Shown: positions 1 through 6,642, counted from the stretch's first letter. The stretch is DNA of 8,500 nt from Propionibacteriaceae bacterium (GCA_009781325.1 WQYJ01000082.1:1-8500), one strand, 5' to 3'. Notes: a model not told the origin generated them from the sequence alone. A program made the numbers and translations.

Positions 1-1529
1 CCGAACCCCTGCTTGGCTGAATCATAGGCAGTCTTGTTTGGCAGCGGCACCGCCTTAGGCTTGTTGCGGCGCTCGGGAACAAAACCTCCGAGTTCTTTGC
101 GGCGCTCGATCAAATACTGAATCCGCTCATCATCAAACCCAGGGTGATAGTACGGAGGCAGGAAGGGATCCGCTTCAAGTTCGGAGTCCATGATCGGGAT
201 ATGCAGCCGGTCACGGAAGGTCTTGAGGTCATCGAGGGCCGCCTTCTTCATCTGAGGAGTCGCATTGCGCCCCGCAAAATGGGAACCCAGGAAGTATCCC
301 TTGACCGTGTGAGCAAGAATGACCGTCGGTGCCCCATTCGGAACGATTGCCTGAGCATAGGCTGCGTACATCTTCTTATAGTCGTGTCCGCCGCGTGTCA
401 GGTGCCAGATCTCGTCGTCTGACCAGTTCTCAACCATCGCAGCAGTACGAGGATCGCGCCCGAAGAAGTTCTCTCGTACGAAAGCTCCGTCGTTAGCTTT
501 GAAGGTCTGGAACTCACCATCAGGAATGGCGTTCATCAAGTTAACCAGCGCACCCTCACTGTCATCTTGGAGAAGCTGATCCCAGCCGGAGCCCCAGATC
601 ACCTTGATGACATTCCAACCGGCTCCCAAGAAGAAGGCTTCGAGTTCTTGGATGATCTTCCCGTTACCGCGCACAGGACCATCCAGGCGCTGAAGATTAC
701 AGTTCACCACGAAGATCAGATTGTCGAGGCCCTCATAGGCTGCGAACTGAATCAGACCGCGGGATTCTGGTTCATCCATCTCCCCATCACCTAGGAACGC
801 CCATACTCTCTGATCGGAGGTGTCTTTGAGGCCCCGGTTCTTCAGATAGCGATTGAAAGAAGCCTGATAGATGGCATTCATGGAACCCAATCCCATGGAC
901 ACCGTCGGGAACTCCCAGAAATCCGGGAGACTGCGCGGATGCGGGTACGAAGGAAGCCCCCGGCGTACCCCCTCAACTATGTGGCTCTGCTCTTGGCGGA
1001 AGCCGTCGAGATCCTCAACAGCGAGGCGGCCTTCCAGGTAGGCCCGAGCGTACATTCCCGGTGAACTATGGCCCTGGAAAAAGACCTGATCTCCGCCGGA
1101 TTCATGATCCTTACCTCTAAAGAAGTGGTTGAGACCTACTTCATAGAGTGTGGCTGAGGAAGCATATGCCGAGATATGCCCGCCCACACCAACTCCGGGG
1201 CGTTGGGCCCGATGAACCATCATCGCTGCGTTCCACCTCAGCAGGCGTCTGTAGCCTTTTTCAATGTCCAGATCGCCGGGATAATCCGGTTCAGAGGAAG
1301 CCGGAATTGTGTTAACAAAGTCTGTGGTTGACAGCCCTGGAACCGCGACGTGACGCTCACGTGCACGCTCAAGTAAGCGCAAAATCATATATCTGGCGCG
1401 CTTTTCGCCACTATCTCGAACTAGGCCATCGAAGGACTCTAACCACTCTGTTGTCTCATGAGGATCATTGTCGGTCAGCTGGGATGGAATGCCTGAGATA
1501 ATTGGGGGTGATTGTTCTTGGGGTATCAC
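1..1529 (-). CDS. aceE: Pyruvate dehydrogenase E1 component (AceE), N-terminal 509 residues, truncated by window edge
   Basis: This is the thiamine-diphosphate E1 subunit that decarboxylates pyruvate and reductively acetylates the lipoyl group of E2, linking glycolysis to acetyl-CoA in the cytoplasm. Reading the minus strand gives an unbroken homodimeric-type E1: GGHIS (His118) and FQGH (His154) in the active site, then the ThDP/Mg motif from GDGE (about 247-250) to NCNLQ (276-280), then the loop region around HTVKGY and GRNATPQMKK. GTG at 1529-1527 is chosen because it is the only start codon between the upstream in-frame stop and the conserved segment GIPSQL...ETTEWLES. The ribosome site is weak (a GAAAGAAAG purine run). 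Family members are about 890-930 residues, so the C-terminal part lies beyond the left edge. The gene is divergent from uppP. One oddity is that the loop carries Pro where E. coli AceE has His407 (see findings). Identification is very secure. Confidence 0.97.
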   Translation of the reverse strand, partial: MIPQEQSPPIISGIPSQLTDNDPHETTEWLESFDGLVRDSGEKRARYMILRLLERARERHVAVPGLSTTDFVNTIPASSEPDYPGDLDIEKGYRRLLRWNAAMMVHRAQRPGVGVGGHISAYASSATLYEVGLNHFFRGKDHESGGDQVFFQGHSSPGMYARAYLEGRLAVEDLDGFRQEQSHIVEGVRRGLPSYPHPRSLPDFWEFPTVSMGLGSMNAIYQASFNRYLKNRGLKDTSDQRVWAFLGDGEMDEPESRGLIQFAAYEGLDNLIFVVNCNLQRLDGPVRGNGKIIQELEAFFLGAGWNVIKVIWGSGWDQLLQDDSEGALVNLMNAIPDGEFQTFKANDGAFVRENFFGRDPRTAAMVENWSDDEIWHLTRGGHDYKKMYAAYAQAIVPNGAPTVILAHTVKGYFLGSHFAGRNATPQMKKAALDDLKTFRDRLHIPIMDSELEADPFLPPYYHPGFDDERIQYLIERRKELGGFVPERRNKPKAVPLPNKTAYDSAKQGF

Positions 1530-1613
1530 GGGCCTAATCTTTCTTTCGGGGCAAGGCGTGCCAGACCCACTAGGGATTATCCACTATCCTACAAAGGTGG
1601 AAAGGAGATGACA
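1530..1613. promoter_or_regulatory. Divergent aceE/uppP promoter region
   Basis: This 84-bp gap separates two divergent genes and must hold both promoters unless they lie inside the coding regions. Toward uppP, TATCCT at 1585-1590 is a plausible -10 box, without a clear -35. Toward aceE (minus strand), GATAAT at 1581-1576 lies 16 bases from a weak TTTCCA at 1603-1598. The two -10 candidates nearly touch, so polymerase binding could be mutually exclusive. These are pattern matches only. Confidence 0.3.
1593..1607 (+). promoter_or_regulatory. Double Shine-Dalgarno region before uppP
   Basis: Two purine-rich ribosome sites lie in tandem: AAAGGTGG at 1593-1600 and AAAGGAG at 1601-1607. The first is well spaced (7 bases) for ATG 1608, the second (6 bases) for ATG 1614. 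The true start is therefore one of two ATGs two codons apart. It is the clearest Shine-Dalgarno sequence in the window, whereas the other complete genes appear leaderless. Confidence 0.6.
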
Positions 1614-2471
1614 ATGGACTGGTTTGTGTCCTTTGTTCTAGGTGTTGTTGAGGGAATCACTGAGTTCCTGCCCATTTCGTCGACGGGGCACCTCACGATT
1701 ACGGAGAAGTTGTTCGGATGGAGCATCGATGCTGCTGACGTAACAGCCTTCACTGCGATCATCCAGGTGGGTGCCATCCTCGCGGCAATCCTCTATTTCT
1801 GGAAAGACATCGTTCGCCTGGCTGCTGGATGGTTCAAGGGGGTCTTCAAGAAAGATTTGAGAGGTACGGACTACCGCCTCGGCTGGGCCGTCATCGTTGG
1901 TTCTATCCCCATCGGTGTGGTTGGATTGGCTCTCCACTCGATTATCGAGGGCGTACTTCGCTCTCTCTGGGTTGTCGCCGGGGCCCTCATCTTGTGGTCA
2001 GTTGTCTTGTGGGTAGCCGATCAGTACTGCTCCAAACTCGCCACTGGCGCACGCAGCATGCTCCGCGACGAGTCGAGCCTTACCGTGGTTGATGCTCTGA
2101 TCATCGGCTCTACCCAATGCTTGGCCCTGATCCCTGGGGTCTCCCGCTCTGGTGCCACGATCTCCGCGGCATTGCTGCGCGGCATCGACCGTACGACAGC
2201 GACCCGCTGGAGCTTCTTCCTGGGTATTCCAGCGTTGACTGCCTCGGGTGCCTTGCAGGCGGTCAAGGCTTATGATGACATCGCTGGGGGCATCGGCTGG
2301 GGCCCAACAGCCCTGGCAACGGTAGTCTCCTTCGGCGTTGCGTACGCAACAATCGCCTGGCTGCTGAAGTTTGTGGCCTCGAACCGCTTCACCCTGTTCA
2401 TCGTCTACCGCATCATCGCCGGTCTCGCAGTGATCGCCCTGTTGCTATTCGGCATAGTTCCCGCCGTCTAG
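1614..2471 (+). CDS. uppP: Undecaprenyl-diphosphate phosphatase (UppP/BacA)
   Basis: This integral membrane enzyme dephosphorylates undecaprenyl diphosphate to the monophosphate, recycling the lipid carrier for peptidoglycan and other wall polymers. Loss or gain of this family affects bacitracin sensitivity. The 285-aa product has the two diagnostic motifs: ExxxE followed by PISSTGH (Glu13, Glu17, His26), and PGVSRSGAT at 174-182 with the catalytic Arg178. Multiple hydrophobic segments follow one another along the chain (for example around 46-62, 90-107, 118-135, 158-173 and 255-285), in keeping with the usual 270-280 residues and multi-pass fold. ATG 1614 is preferred for its AAAGGAG spacing. 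ATG 1608 would add two residues, and a longer reading from 1512 would run back into the aceE 5' end and adds unconserved residues. The gene is divergent from aceE and followed 114 bases later by the aldo/keto reductase gene on the same strand. Confidence 0.96.
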   Translation: MDWFVSFVLGVVEGITEFLPISSTGHLTITEKLFGWSIDAADVTAFTAIIQVGAILAAILYFWKDIVRLAAGWFKGVFKKDLRGTDYRLGWAVIVGSIPIGVVGLALHSIIEGVLRSLWVVAGALILWSVVLWVADQYCSKLATGARSMLRDESSLTVVDALIIGSTQCLALIPGVSRSGATISAALLRGIDRTTATRWSFFLGIPALTASGALQAVKAYDDIAGGIGWGPTALATVVSFGVAYATIAWLLKFVASNRFTLFIVYRIIAGLAVIALLLFGIVPAV

Positions 2472-2488
2472 TCCCCCACTCTGGGGAC
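2471..2488 (+). terminator. Short hairpin just after uppP, possible weak terminator
   Basis: GTCCCC and GGGGAC form a perfect 6-bp stem around a 6-base loop, starting at the last base of the uppP stop codon. No T-run follows, so it does not meet the rule for an intrinsic terminator. It could still attenuate read-through or protect the 3' end. It is listed because the next gene appears to have its own promoter. Confidence 0.3.
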
Positions 2489-2530
2489 ACTGAGGTGAGG
2501 TAATTCGAGGATTTTGCTCACGAAAGCGTT

Positions 2531-2540
2531 CCCACGTGGG
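2531..2540. promoter_or_regulatory. 10-bp perfect palindrome upstream of the aldo/keto reductase promoter
   Basis: CCCACGTGGG reads the same on both strands and lies 10 bases before the proposed -35 box. A dimeric regulator could bind here, but no regulator gene is adjacent and no second copy was seen in the window. It may be chance. Confidence 0.25.
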
Positions 2541-2550
2541 GGTTGGTCGC

Positions 2551-2578
2551 TTGTGCGGGTTGGGTCATGGCCTAGTCT
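2551..2578 (+). promoter_or_regulatory. Predicted promoter giving a leaderless aldo/keto reductase mRNA
   Basis: TTGTGC (2551-2556) and TAGTCT (2573-2578) are separated by 16 bases. Seven bases after the -10 box comes the A of ATG 2586, so transcription would start at or next to the start codon. There is no Shine-Dalgarno sequence before this ATG. Leaderless mRNAs are common in actinobacteria. This is an inference from spacing. Confidence 0.45.
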
Positions 2579-2585
2579 TGGGTGT

Positions 2586-3548
2586 ATGCGTACCGCCAGT
2601 GTTGGGAACTCGGATCTTGTCGTATCCCGTTTGGGGTTGGGTACGATGTCGTGGGGAGCGGCAACAACACCAGGGGAAGCCCTGCTGATGCTGAAGGCCT
2701 TCATCGACCATGGCGGCAATCTCATCGACACCGCGGCTGCGTACGGTTCTGGGGAGGTGGAGTCGCTGATTGGGCGGTTCCTGGCGCGTAGTGTGAATCG
2801 GGAGGACCTAGTAATCTCAACCAAGTCCGGGTTCGTACTGCGTAATGGTGTGCGAGTGGTAGACAACTCTCGTACATCTCTGCTGCAGGAACTGCACGGT
2901 TCCCTGCGGCGCTTGGGAACTTCCTGGGTGGATCTCTGGCAGGTCCATGCCTGGGGTGAGGAGGCGCTAGAGGAGACCCTAGAGGCAGCCGATGAGGCCG
3001 TAGCCCAAGGGTTGGCCCGTCACGTCGGAGTCTCGAACTTCGTCGGCTGGCAGGTCGCCCAAGCCGAAACCTGGCAGCGTGCCGCAGGCAGTACTCCCAT
3101 CATCTCCGCCCAAGCCGAATACTCCCTGCTCGCCCGCCGAGCCGAGCTCGAACTGCTCCCCTTCATCATCAACGCCGGATTAGGCTTCTTCCCCTGGTCA
3201 TCCCTAGGCCGCGGAGTCCTGTCCGGAAAGTACGCCCAGTCGATCCCACCAGGTTCCCGCGGCGCTGATTCAGCGATGTCCTGGTTTGTCGAACAATACT
3301 CTGACGAAGAATCCCGTCGCATCGTCCAATGCGCGATCACCGCAGCCGATGGCCTAGAACTCCTACCAGTCCAAGTAGGTCTAATCTGGGTACGCGACGC
3401 CCCCGGCGTCACAGCCCCGCTCGTAGGCCCAAGAAGCGTCGACCAGTTAATGCCCCTGATAGCCGCAGACGACACAGAACTACCCCCCGCAATAACCTCC
3501 GCCCTAGACGACATCTCCGGAGGCCCCAACCAAGCCCGCAGTAAGTGA
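2586..3548 (+). CDS. Aldo/keto reductase family oxidoreductase
   Basis: This is a cytoplasmic NADPH-dependent oxidoreductase with a TIM-barrel fold; the substrate cannot be read from the sequence. The 320-aa product has the full family tetrad: Asp48 (in NLIDTAAAYG), Tyr53, Lys80 (ISTKSGF) and His121 (LWQVHAW). The N-terminal strand RLGLGTMSWG (15-24) and the cofactor-phosphate motif GPRS at 281-284 are present. Length is normal for the family. ATG 2586 is chosen because the family similarity begins there and a -10 box stands 7 bases upstream; a longer reading from 2514 adds 24 residues without family character. It lies downstream of uppP on the same strand and converges on dapC across a repeat cluster. 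The first part of the gene is G-rich on the coding strand while the last part is strongly C-rich (see findings). A housekeeping or detoxification role is possible but unproven. Confidence 0.93.
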   Translation: MRTASVGNSDLVVSRLGLGTMSWGAATTPGEALLMLKAFIDHGGNLIDTAAAYGSGEVESLIGRFLARSVNREDLVISTKSGFVLRNGVRVVDNSRTSLLQELHGSLRRLGTSWVDLWQVHAWGEEALEETLEAADEAVAQGLARHVGVSNFVGWQVAQAETWQRAAGSTPIISAQAEYSLLARRAELELLPFIINAGLGFFPWSSLGRGVLSGKYAQSIPPGSRGADSAMSWFVEQYSDEESRRIVQCAITAADGLELLPVQVGLIWVRDAPGVTAPLVGPRSVDQLMPLIAADDTELPPAITSALDDISGGPNQARSK

Positions 3549-3573
3549 TATCTATCACGCCAGGGGCCAGTCC

Positions 3574-3744
3574 CAACAGCCCCCGGTCATCCTGCCGCAG
3601 GCAGGACCCCCGGCAGCCAATGTATGGACTAAACAGCCCGCGGTCATCCTGCCGCAGGCAGGACCCCCGGCAGCCAATGTATGGACTAAACAGCCCGCGG
3701 TCATCCTGCCGCAGGCAGGACCCCCGGCAGCTAATGTATGGACT
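3574..3744 (+). repeat. Three tandem copies of a 57-bp palindrome-bearing repeat
   Basis: Units are 3574-3630, 3631-3687 and 3688-3744, exactly 57 bases each and nearly identical. Unit 1 differs from unit 2 at two places (C at 3574 and C at 3583, versus A and G). Unit 3 differs from unit 2 by one T at 3732. Each unit holds a perfect hairpin, TCCTGCC-GCA-GGCAGGA (first at 3590-3606), between two CCCCCGG/CCCGCGG blocks in direct orientation, then a tail ending AATGTATGGACT. The array starts 26 bases after the aldo/keto reductase stop. It is non-coding: the frame through it is only a 19-residue repeat created because 57 is divisible by three. Confidence 0.95.
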
Positions 3745-3815
3745 GGATGTAGGTCTTGACCCCAGACCCTACGTCGGCTGCCGGGGGTCCTGCCTGGCGG
3801 CAGGATGACCGGGGG
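3694..3815. terminator. Long inverted repeat between convergent genes, possible bidirectional terminator
   Basis: The third tandem unit and the inverted copy can pair over about 39 bases (3694-3731 with 3778-3815) with one mismatch and one bulged base. The two tails can add further imperfect pairing, leaving a loop near 3745-3763. Two convergent genes end on either side, so the structure is well placed to stop transcription from both. There is no obvious T-run, so the terminator role is inference; the inverted repeat itself is directly visible. Confidence 0.5.
3764..3815 (-). repeat. Inverted copy of the same repeat, with 4-base hairpin loop and decayed tail
   Basis: Read on the minus strand, 3815-3776 matches the repeat core, with hairpin arms at 3788-3794 and 3799-3805 and a 4-base loop instead of 3. 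The tail equivalent at 3764-3775 keeps 8 of 12 positions of AATGTATGGACT, so this copy looks older than the tandem ones. It ends 9 bases before the dapC stop codon. Confidence 0.9.
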
Positions 3816-3824
3816 TGGACATTG

Positions 3825-4922
3825 TCACAGCCCAATCCGGGAAGCCGCAGCAGCAATCCGATCATCCGTAGCAGTCAGCGCAATGCGCACATAATTAGCC
3901 CCTGGTTCACCATAAAAATCCCCAGGCGCCACAATAATCCCGCGCTCAGCCATCCAATGCGCAGTCGCACGACCATGCTCACCGCGCGTCGCCCACAGAT
4001 ACAACCCACCCTCAGAGTTATCAATCGCAAACCCTGCCCCCACTAAAGCCGAAGAAAGAATCTCCCGGCGAGCAATATAGCGCTCTCGTTGTTCTTCCAC
4101 ATGGAATTGATCACCCAACAGCACAATCATCGCTTCTTGAACCGGCCCAGGAACCATCATCCCCAGATGCTTACGCAGACCAACCAGTCCCATCACAATC
4201 TGGTCATCCCCGACAACAAAACCGGCACGATAGCCAGCCAGGTTCGACCTCTTCGACAGCGAGTACGCACCCAGCAACCCATCAAGAGACCCCCCATTGA
4301 CCCGAGAATCAAGGATCGACACCGGTTCACTATCCCAGCCAAACTCTCCATAACACTCATCGGCTGCCAGCAAGGCTCCCTTAGCCCGTGCATAGTTCAC
4401 CCAGGCCTTCACCTGATCGAATCCCTCAATCTTTCCCGTGGGATTCGACGGAGAATTGATCCACACTAGCTTGGGCGACTCACCAGCCACACACCCTGGA
4501 CACGCAGCCGTCACCACCCGAGCCCCTGCCATCGCAGCACCCACGGCATAAGTCGGATAAGCCACCTCAGGTATCACCACCGTGTCGCCAGGGCGTACTC
4601 CTAGCAGAATAGGCAGCCACCCAACAAGCTCTTTCGTCCCAATGACCGGCATAACACTGCGGTCAGTCATAGCCGCCGCTGACCAACGAGTAGTCACATA
4701 GTCGATGATGGCGCTACGCAACGCAGCAGTCCCCCACACCGTTGGATACCCAGGCGAATTAGCAGCCCCAGCCAGCGCCCGCTGACCAATCTGCGGCGTA
4801 GGGTCCACAGGAGTCCCCACACTCAGATCACACACCCCATCGACGTACGACTTCGCCAACTCAACATCATCAGCAATAGTATCCCAAGGAAAATCCGGCA
4901 ACTCCGGCGCACAAAACTCCAT
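3825..4922 (-). CDS. dapC: Succinyldiaminopimelate aminotransferase (DapC), class I/II PLP enzyme
   Basis: It transfers an amino group from glutamate to N-succinyl-2-amino-6-ketopimelate, a step toward meso-diaminopimelate and lysine, needed for cell wall cross-links. The 365-aa product is a fold-type I aminotransferase: SNPTG at 159-163 (Asn160), Asp188 in AADECY, the PLP lysine Lys224 in SLSKRSNLAGYR, and Arg346 in YVRIAL for the substrate carboxylate. The N-terminal LPDFPWDTI and the GYPTVWGTAALR segment are typical of the short actinobacterial DapC form. ATG 4922 is the first start and gives family length. No good ribosome site is present, but TAAGCT lies 6 bases upstream, suggesting a leaderless transcript. 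It converges on the aldo/keto reductase gene and has the dispersed repeat on both sides. Another aminotransferase specificity cannot be excluded from sequence alone. Confidence 0.9.
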   Translation of the reverse strand: MEFCAPELPDFPWDTIADDVELAKSYVDGVCDLSVGTPVDPTPQIGQRALAGAANSPGYPTVWGTAALRSAIIDYVTTRWSAAAMTDRSVMPVIGTKELVGWLPILLGVRPGDTVVIPEVAYPTYAVGAAMAGARVVTAACPGCVAGESPKLVWINSPSNPTGKIEGFDQVKAWVNYARAKGALLAADECYGEFGWDSEPVSILDSRVNGGSLDGLLGAYSLSKRSNLAGYRAGFVVGDDQIVMGLVGLRKHLGMMVPGPVQEAMIVLLGDQFHVEEQRERYIARREILSSALVGAGFAIDNSEGGLYLWATRGEHGRATAHWMAERGIIVAPGDFYGEPGANYVRIALTATDDRIAAAASRIGL

Positions 4923-4928
4923 ACCTCT

Positions 4929-4934
4929 AGCTTA
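4929..4934 (-). promoter_or_regulatory. -10-like box directly before dapC
   Basis: TAAGCT on the minus strand lies 6 bases before ATG 4922. Transcription would begin at or very near the start codon. No convincing -35 at 16-18 bases was found (TTGCGG at 4954-4949 gives only a 14-base spacer). It has the same geometry as the box before the aldo/keto reductase gene. Confidence 0.35.
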
Positions 4935-4966
4935 GGGGACCATGACAGCCGCAACCTATGACATCA

Positions 4967-5018
4967 CCCCCGGTCATCCTGCCGCCAGGCAGGACCCCCG
5001 GCAGCCAATGTATGGACT
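4967..5018 (+). repeat. Fifth, solitary copy of the dispersed repeat, upstream of dapC
   Basis: This 52-base copy has the CCCCCGG blocks, hairpin arms TCCTGCC (4977-4983) and GGCAGGA (4988-4994) with a 4-base loop GCCA, and an intact AATGTATGGACT tail. Its loop matches the inverted copy, not the tandem ones. It sits 44 bases before the dapC start and 84 bases beyond the end of the TPR gene, with no other gene in this gap. Confidence 0.92.
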
Positions 5019-5102
5019 TGGGATAGCCCAGGTATTGGAAACACACTCGCCTACACCTGTTAGCTCTATCAGTCTAGCTGTGACGAGGCAGCGTGCGCGG
5101 GC

Positions 5103-6635
5103 TCAGAGTGCCAACGGTGACACCATTCCTCTTCTGACATCGATGAGCGCGCCCAGGCAACGCTCTACCTCGGGTCGAAGCTCAGCGAAAACAGATTCTG
5201 AACATCCAGCGGGTGTGTCCACATCGTTCAGTTTGTTTTTCACATCGTCGCGCTGTTTCCTCAGAGAACTGATGTACTTTTGCACTGATTCCGGGTCGCT
5301 AGTAACCCAACTGTATCGATCTCTCCTGGGTCGCCGACGACTCATCTCGACTTGGGACGAAAGGGTATGACCTAATGCATCACCCTCGCCAACACCAATC
5401 TTGACACCAACTGACTTCACAGTCCGATAAGCTTCATCACCCCATGTCCCATGTATCATATTGATGTAGATTCCCTCATCTGTCAGTACTGGGCTGCCTC
5501 CATCCGGATACCCACCGCCCGCTTTCGAAACAATTGACCAGCCTTCTTCTGGACTGACTTTGAAATACTCCGTAACCGTTGGAGCCCAGGAATTCAAGAC
5601 ATTCTTCATTGCTTTTCTGTCCACTTTGACCAAAGCGAGACGGCGTCGTAGTAGCGCATACCATTCTTCCTCCCAGGCGACGTCATTATCGAGTTTCGCC
5701 GCTTCACTCACCAGGTTGTCGCGACCAGCATGCCAGTCATGCATGCGTCGGGCTAGGTCTTCGATTGTACGGCTAATGGATTCAGCCTCGCTCACAACCT
5801 TGCCTGCGTGGTTCAGGTGCTGTGGTAACTGCACTCTCGCGTTGGCATCCTGATTCGCCAGTCCGAACCCAATCCTGCTGAAAGCATCGCACTGCCCAAT
5901 CAACCTATCCACTGATATGGCTCTGCCCACGTTCGATGTGTCATCGGCTACCAACTCGCTGGTAACCTGGTCAGCCCATTCACCGCAGAGCAAATGAGCG
6001 TCAATACCAAGTTCCGGTGCAATTTCGATAGCTTGAGCAAGACGTGCTTGATCGCGACAAGCAATCGCATCTACCAACAAATACTCCGGGCACCCCATCA
6101 GGCGGGCGCGGATATCAGTCAGTAGTACGTCTGTGAGTGCTCCATCCGTGCCGTGTCCTTGTCCCCAGATCGTGATAGCGGCACTTGCGCAGACAGGAAG
6201 CTCATTTACAGAGTACTTCACGGCCAACAACAGTGACTCTAGCGACTCCTTATCCATTGACATTCGGTGCAGGACGAGCCCGCGATAGAGATGCGCGACA
6301 CTCACGTAACGATCGATTTCAATCGCTTTGTCAAGCTCACGTAGGGCATCATCATCCCAGGAGTTTTGATATGCGTGAACGCCTCGACGGAAATACTCGG
6401 CGGAGGCTGTCCGCGCCGGGTTACTGAGAACATCAAGAATGGACTCAAGGAGGGCATTCTGGCGATCAAGCCTCACGATGACTGCGTCAGTGAGAGCTGC
6501 CAAGGCATCTGCCTGATGCTGTTGTCCAGTCAGGAGCCGACTCCATCGAGCGTCATTTCTGGACTCACGCGACTCAATTGTCCTCCCGAGGGGTGATAGA
6601 GGGCTTAGCCACATTACCCATGGATCGTTCGACAT
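5103..6635 (-). CDS. TPR/coiled-coil protein of unknown function
   Basis: I do not recognise a named family. The 510-aa product has no signal peptide or membrane helix that I can see, so it is probably cytoplasmic. A Trp-rich start (DPWVMWLSPL) leads into an amphipathic helix (about 38-72), then two TPR-like helix pairs at about 78-145 (AEYFRRGVHAYQNSWDDDAL, then a second pair). A charged helical stretch around 270-350 looks like coiled coil. After EGWSIV at 364 comes a Gly-rich, probably beta part with LTDEGIYI (384-391), then a basic patch RRRPRRDR and a closing helical region. ATG 6635 is chosen because TAGAGT lies 7 bases before it. GTG 6686 would add 17 residues and overlap the relaxase stop by 10 bases. 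It lies directly behind the relaxase gene on the same strand. Base composition is closer to the core genes than to the relaxase. It may be cargo, a regulator or a defence accessory, but none of these is shown. Confidence 0.8.
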   Translation of the reverse strand: MSNDPWVMWLSPLSPLGRTIESRESRNDARWSRLLTGQQHQADALAALTDAVIVRLDRQNALLESILDVLSNPARTASAEYFRRGVHAYQNSWDDDALRELDKAIEIDRYVSVAHLYRGLVLHRMSMDKESLESLLLAVKYSVNELPVCASAAITIWGQGHGTDGALTDVLLTDIRARLMGCPEYLLVDAIACRDQARLAQAIEIAPELGIDAHLLCGEWADQVTSELVADDTSNVGRAISVDRLIGQCDAFSRIGFGLANQDANARVQLPQHLNHAGKVVSEAESISRTIEDLARRMHDWHAGRDNLVSEAAKLDNDVAWEEEWYALLRRRLALVKVDRKAMKNVLNSWAPTVTEYFKVSPEEGWSIVSKAGGGYPDGGSPVLTDEGIYINMIHGTWGDEAYRTVKSVGVKIGVGEGDALGHTLSSQVEMSRRRPRRDRYSWVTSDPESVQKYISSLRKQRDDVKNKLNDVDTPAGCSESVFAELRPEVERCLGALIDVRRGMVSPLAL

Positions 6636-6642
6636 GCCAGAT

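Noticed and set aside
144..794. Two + strand frames of 92 and 75 aa opposite aceE
   Set aside because: The minus strand encodes uninterrupted, highly conserved AceE across this region.
1512..1613. Longer uppP start at 1512
   Set aside because: It overlaps the aceE 5' end and adds residues without membrane or family character, while two Shine-Dalgarno sequences stand directly before ATG 1608/1614.
3574..3744. CRISPR-like array
   Set aside because: The units abut without unique spacers, and no cas genes are present. It is a tandem repeat.
3545..3808. Open frame encoding an 87-aa protein with 19-residue repeats
   Set aside because: The repeats come from the 57-bp non-coding palindromic unit, whose length is a multiple of three. 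There is no ribosome site or conserved domain, and the same unit occurs inverted and elsewhere.
4923..5102. att site, tRNA or integrase at the proposed element junction
   Set aside because: No cloverleaf sequence, no integrase frame and no direct repeat pair could be seen within the window.
5021..5102. Terminator for the TPR gene
   Set aside because: Only short, imperfect dyads (such as TGGG-ATAG-CCCA near 5020-5031) were found, without a T-run in the right orientation.
4942..5370. Open frame of 142 aa on the + strand next to dapC
   Set aside because: It starts inside the repeat element and runs antisense into the TPR gene, with no sign of protein character of its own.
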